7,081 nt of DNA from Ornithinimicrobium sp. GTDB lineage: Bacteria > Actinomycetota > Actinomycetes > Actinomycetales > Dermatophilaceae. Each line of letters starts with the position of its first letter. Positions within the stretch are counted from its first letter, which is position 1. This document shows positions 4,362 to 7,081 of this stretch, one piece after another. The translations under genes were made by a program, and so were the position numbers. The stretch covers positions 1 through 7,081 of the forward strand of contig JASKZT010000179.1 of assembly GCA_030145965.1 (NCBI GenBank). The letters are read 5' to 3'. Below the pieces are notes generated by a model. It did no database searches. It saw nothing but the letters and a program-made list of their open reading frames with translations, and was not told the DNA's origin.

Positions 4362-6965
4362 ATGACGCCGTCGTCGGACGCCCCCGTGCCCGCCGGGGTC
4401 GCCACGCTGTACGAGCAGGGCCGCGCCGCCAACGGGGCGCTGCGGCCGGCGGCGGCGGAGCGGCTGCTGCGTCGGGCGCTGGACGCCCTCGCCACCGGCC
4501 GGGCAGCGGGTGCGCCCGGGCGCGGGGCGGACGGGGAAGAGCCCTTCCCCTCCTACGGCCGGGGACCGGCCAGCGCGCTCGAGGCGTGGGTCCGGGTGCA
4601 GCTGTCGCTGAGCACCGCCGTCACCCAGCGCCGGGGACCCGCGGTCGCCCTGCCCCTCGCACGCGCGGCCCTGGCCGCGGCCGAGGACGCCTCGACCGAG
4701 GACGTGCGTCGGGCGCTGCGCGCCCTGTGCCGCTCCCAGCTGTCCTACCTGCACTCCCGGGCCGGCCATCCGCGGCCGGCCCTGGCCGAGCTGGACCTGG
4801 CCGTCGTCGACCTGGACTCGCTGGGCCCGCTGGAGCGGTTCAACGTCATCAACAACCGCGGCTACCTGCGCCTGGACCTGCCCGACGTCGAGGGCGCGGC
4901 GGCCGACTTCGCCGCCGCCGCCGAGCTCGCCGCCTCTCACGACCTGCCGAGGCAGGAGTTCATGGCCCGGCACCACCTCGGCCTCGTGGCGTTCGCCGAG
5001 GGCGACCTGCCCGGCGCCCTGCGGCTCATGCTCGAGGCGGACCGGCTGCCCGCTGACATCTCCAGGGCACCGGCCTGGCACGGGCGCGCGCTCGTCCTCC
5101 TCGAGGCCGGGCTCGTCGAGGAGGGGGTCGAGCTGCTCCGGCGGTCCGTCAGCGCGGCGTCGTCGGAGGGACAGCGCCTCCAGGCCGGGGAGACGCTGGT
5201 CGACCTCGCGCAGGGCCAGCTCCTGCTCGGTGACCATGAGGCCGCCCTGGCCAGCGCCACGCGCGCGGCCCGTGCGCTCGGCAGGGCCGACGCGCCCGGG
5301 ATGCGCCGGCGGGCGGTGCTGGTCCAGCTGACGGCCCGCCTGCTGACCGGCTCCGCCCCCGGTCGCGTGGCCGGTCGTGGGCGGGCCCTGGCGGCGCAGT
5401 TCGACGAGGACGGCGACCACGTCGCGGGCGACCTCGCGCGGCTGCTGAGCGCCGAGGCGCTCTCGCGCGCCGGCCGGCACGCCGAGGCGACCGAGGCGTT
5501 GGCCTCCTGCGTCGCCGACGTCGCCCGGACGGGGTCGCTGTCCACCCGGATGCGGGCGCGGGTCGTGGCGGGCGAGGCCGCCCGTGCCGGCGGCGACGCG
5601 AGCGGGGCGCGGCGGCACGTGGGGGTCGCGCTGCGGGACCTGACGGCCGCGCTGCAGGGCAGCGCCAGCCTCGAGCTGCGGGCCGTCCTGGCCACCCAGG
5701 CCCGCGACCTGGCCACGCTCGACCTCGACCTCGCCGGCGACCGGCCGTCCCGGCGGCTGGCGGCGGTCGAGCGCTGGCACGACGTCGCCACCCGCAGCCC
5801 CGCCGTCCGACCTCCTGCCGACCCGGAGCAGGCCCACCGCGTCACCCTGCTGCGCCAGCTCGAGCAGCAGCTGCGCGACGAGCCGGAGCGCGCCGGCGAG
5901 ATCGAGGACCGCATCCGCACGCTGGAGCGCCAGGTGGCGACGGCCTCCTGGGCGAGCGGCGGCCGTGCCGTCGCCGCGCGCGGGGCCGCGGTCCCGCTGC
6001 CGCGGGTGCGGGACGAGCTCGCCGCCCGCGGGGCCGCCGCCGTCTCCTTCGTCGAGCACCGGCAGCACCTGTGCGCCGCCGTGCTGTCGGGCGGCCGGAC
6101 GCGCTGGGTCCACCTCGGGCCCGTGCGCGACGTCCACGAGCTGGTCGCTCGCCTGTCGGCCGACCTCGAGGGTCGCGTGCGGGTCGCGGCCGGGCCGATG
6201 GGCGAGGTCGTCGAGGCGTCCCTGCGCCGGTCCGCCGCCGCCCTCGACGAGCACGTCCTCGCCCCTCTCGGCGTCGACGGGCGACTGGTCGTCGTGCCCT
6301 CGCCCACCCTGGCGCCGGTGCCGTGGGGGGTCCTGCCCTCCCGCGGGGGGCGGCCGACGACCGTGACCCCTAGCCTCGGGGCGTGGGTGCGCGGCGCCGG
6401 TGGCGTCCCACGGCCGACCGTCGCGGCGCTCGCCGGGCCGCGCCTGCCACTGGCGCTGGAGGAGGGCACCTCGGTCGCCTCGGCGTGGGCGGCGGCGGGA
6501 CCCCGCGGCCTCGCGTCGTCCGCGGACGTCGAGGACGCGCTCGCCTCCAGCGACGTCGTCCACGTGGCCGCCCACGGGACGCACCGCTCCGACGGCCCGC
6601 TCTTCTCCTCGCTGTGGCTGCAGGACGGCCCGCTCTACCTCGCCGACCTCGAGCGGGTGGCGCGGGTCGCCTCGCACGTGGTGGTCTCGGCCTGCGACGC
6701 CGGCCGGACCCGGGCGCGCGGCGGGTCCGCCTCGCTGGGGCTGGCCAGCGGACTGCTCTCGCTGGGGGTGGGCAGCGTCGTCGCCTCCCCGTGCCGGGTG
6801 CCCGACCCGACGGCGGCCGACGTCATGGCGCGCTACCACCGGGCGCTCGCCGCGGGCCAGGAGGTGGACGAGGCCCTCGCCGGGGCCGCCCACGGCTCCG
6901 GCGAGCCGCTGGCCGGAGCCTTCGTGGCCTGGGGCTCGCCCTGGTCGGTCCGCTCACCGGGCTGA
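4362..6965 (+). CDS. TPR-CHAT domain protein (caspase-like protease)
   Basis: An 867-residue cytoplasmic protein without signal peptide or membrane segment. Residues about 10-475 are an Ala/Leu-rich alpha solenoid of degenerate TPR-like helices, for example INNRGYLRLDLPDVEGAAAD (163-182), HHLGLVAFAEGDLPGAL (204-220), ALVLLEAGLVEEGVELL (243-259) and LVDLAQGQLLLGDHEAALAS (279-298). A charged coil, LLRQLEQQLRDEPERAGEIE (496-515) on to about 528, connects to the CHAT domain (about 555-865). The caspase dyad is complete: His738 in VHVAAHG (733-739) and Cys778 in VVVSACDAG (773-781). The later LASGLLSLGVGSVVASPCRV (794-813) and FVAWGSPW (854-861) fit the CHAT core. CHAT proteins are clan CD cysteine peptidases, related to caspases and separase, usually triggered through the repeat domain. 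Its substrate is unknown; the upstream sigma-linked proteins are the natural candidates by position. Family assignment is secure, proteolytic activity likely. Confidence 0.94.
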   Translation: MTPSSDAPVPAGVATLYEQGRAANGALRPAAAERLLRRALDALATGRAAGAPGRGADGEEPFPSYGRGPASALEAWVRVQLSLSTAVTQRRGPAVALPLARAALAAAEDASTEDVRRALRALCRSQLSYLHSRAGHPRPALAELDLAVVDLDSLGPLERFNVINNRGYLRLDLPDVEGAAADFAAAAELAASHDLPRQEFMARHHLGLVAFAEGDLPGALRLMLEADRLPADISRAPAWHGRALVLLEAGLVEEGVELLRRSVSAASSEGQRLQAGETLVDLAQGQLLLGDHEAALASATRAARALGRADAPGMRRRAVLVQLTARLLTGSAPGRVAGRGRALAAQFDEDGDHVAGDLARLLSAEALSRAGRHAEATEALASCVADVARTGSLSTRMRARVVAGEAARAGGDASGARRHVGVALRDLTAALQGSASLELRAVLATQARDLATLDLDLAGDRPSRRLAAVERWHDVATRSPAVRPPADPEQAHRVTLLRQLEQQLRDEPERAGEIEDRIRTLERQVATASWASGGRAVAARGAAVPLPRVRDELAARGAAAVSFVEHRQHLCAAVLSGGRTRWVHLGPVRDVHELVARLSADLEGRVRVAAGPMGEVVEASLRRSAAALDEHVLAPLGVDGRLVVVPSPTLAPVPWGVLPSRGGRPTTVTPSLGAWVRGAGGVPRPTVAALAGPRLPLALEEGTSVASAWAAAGPRGLASSADVEDALASSDVVHVAAHGTHRSDGPLFSSLWLQDGPLYLADLERVARVASHVVVSACDAGRTRARGGSASLGLASGLLSLGVGSVVASPCRVPDPTAADVMARYHRALAAGQEVDEALAGAAHGSGEPLAGAFVAWGSPWSVRSPG

Positions 6966-6966
6966 G

Positions 6967-7013
6967 CCCGAGAGGGCCACCACCCGCGGTTGCGCGCGGC
7001 GGTCGGCCTCGGG
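6967..7013 (+). terminator. Possible bulged hairpin terminator after the CHAT gene
   Basis: CCCGAG (6967-6972) pairs with CTCGGG (7008-7013), GCC (6976-6978) can continue with GGC (7005-7007) across a three-base bulge, and CCGCG (6984-6988) with CGCGG (6995-6999) forms an inner arm. It starts one base after the stop codon. The fold is imperfect and there is no T tract, so it is much weaker evidence than the ndk terminator. Confidence 0.35.
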
Positions 7014-7027
7014 AGAGTGAGCCCCAC

Positions 7028-7044
7028 GCCCCCATCCGGGGGGC
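7028..7044 (+). other. Short GC hairpin upstream of the last gene
   Basis: GCCCCC (7028-7033) pairs with GGGGGC (7039-7044) around a five-base loop. It lies just seven bases ahead of the Shine-Dalgarno at 7051. It could be a second terminator for the CHAT transcript or part of the next gene's leader; the sequence alone does not decide. Confidence 0.3.
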
Positions 7045-7050
7045 CACGAC

Positions 7051-7057
7051 GAGGAGG
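7051..7057 (+). promoter_or_regulatory. Consensus Shine-Dalgarno of the right-edge gene
   Basis: GAGGAGG with six bases to ATG 7064, the strongest ribosome binding site in the window. It predicts efficient translation of the gene that continues past the edge. Confidence 0.8.
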
Positions 7058-7063
7058 TCCGCG

Positions 7064-7081
7064 ATGAGCCAGCAGGACGAC
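7064..7081 (+). CDS. Start of a gene of unknown function (cut by window edge)
   Basis: Only six codons are visible (MSQQDD) before the window ends. The call rests on the GAGGAGG site at optimal distance and the ATG. It runs in the same direction as the CHAT gene, 98 bases after it, so it may or may not belong to the same unit. Nothing can be said of its product. Confidence 0.62.

Noticed and set aside
3732..6893. A 1053-codon open frame on the minus strand opposite the sigma regulator and CHAT genes
   Set aside because: Its translation is a low-complexity Gly/Arg/Pro/Asp/Gln mix with no domain or motif, as expected antisense to GC-rich codons. The plus strand holds recognisable proteins with intact active sites over the same bases.
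1..7081. CRISPR array, tRNA, insertion sequence or prophage remnants
   Set aside because: I looked because the CHAT/sigma pair recalls type III-E CRISPR loci, but saw no regularly spaced repeats, no cloverleaf, no transposase or phage-like protein and no terminal inverted repeats.

Overview
The window looks like chromosomal DNA of a very GC-rich actinomycete. Third codon positions are almost all G or C, GTG starts are frequent, genes overlap by four bases, and several promoters appear to be leaderless. The gene families present (DUF3105, DUF4233, actinobacterial Ndk, a CHAT-type protease beside an ECF sigma factor) fit Actinomycetota. A member of the Intrasporangiaceae/Ornithinimicrobiaceae or nearby Micrococcales is my best guess, but this rests on general resemblance only. 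No tRNA, rRNA, CRISPR array, insertion sequence or phage gene was seen.

Left block, minus strand (1-1029): a two-gene unit encoding a membrane-anchored DUF3105 protein followed, with an ATGA overlap, by a membrane-anchored DUF305 protein that runs off the left edge. Both should expose their conserved domain outside the cytoplasmic membrane.

Middle block, plus strand (1141-2906): a DUF4233 membrane protein, a possible 26-codon coupling ORF, uppP (undecaprenyl-diphosphate phosphatase, which recycles the cell-wall lipid carrier), and ndk (nucleoside diphosphate kinase) with its own apparently leaderless promoter. The block closes with a long, near-perfect GC hairpin at 2921-2956, a good U-less terminator.

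Right block, plus strand (3056-6965): the most interesting region. After a fresh promoter and Shine-Dalgarno come three genes chained by GTGA overlaps: a 67-residue acidic, Gly/Ser/Thr-tailed peptide, an ECF-type sigma factor, and a 162-residue two-part protein with a helical N-terminus and a beta-rich C-terminus. After 24 bp, with its own leaderless promoter, comes an 867-residue TPR-CHAT protein with an intact caspase-type His738/Cys778 dyad. The gene set recalls the CRISPR type III-E accessory module, in which a TPR-CHAT protease cleaves Csx30 and frees an ECF-like sigma factor (CASP-sigma), but here there is no CRISPR component. My hypothesis is a stand-alone protease-gated sigma factor circuit, with the 162-residue protein and/or the 67-residue peptide as regulator or substrate. 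That is inference, not something the sequence proves.

Right edge (6966-7081): a 98-bp gap with two possible hairpins, then an excellent Shine-Dalgarno and the first six codons of another plus-strand gene.
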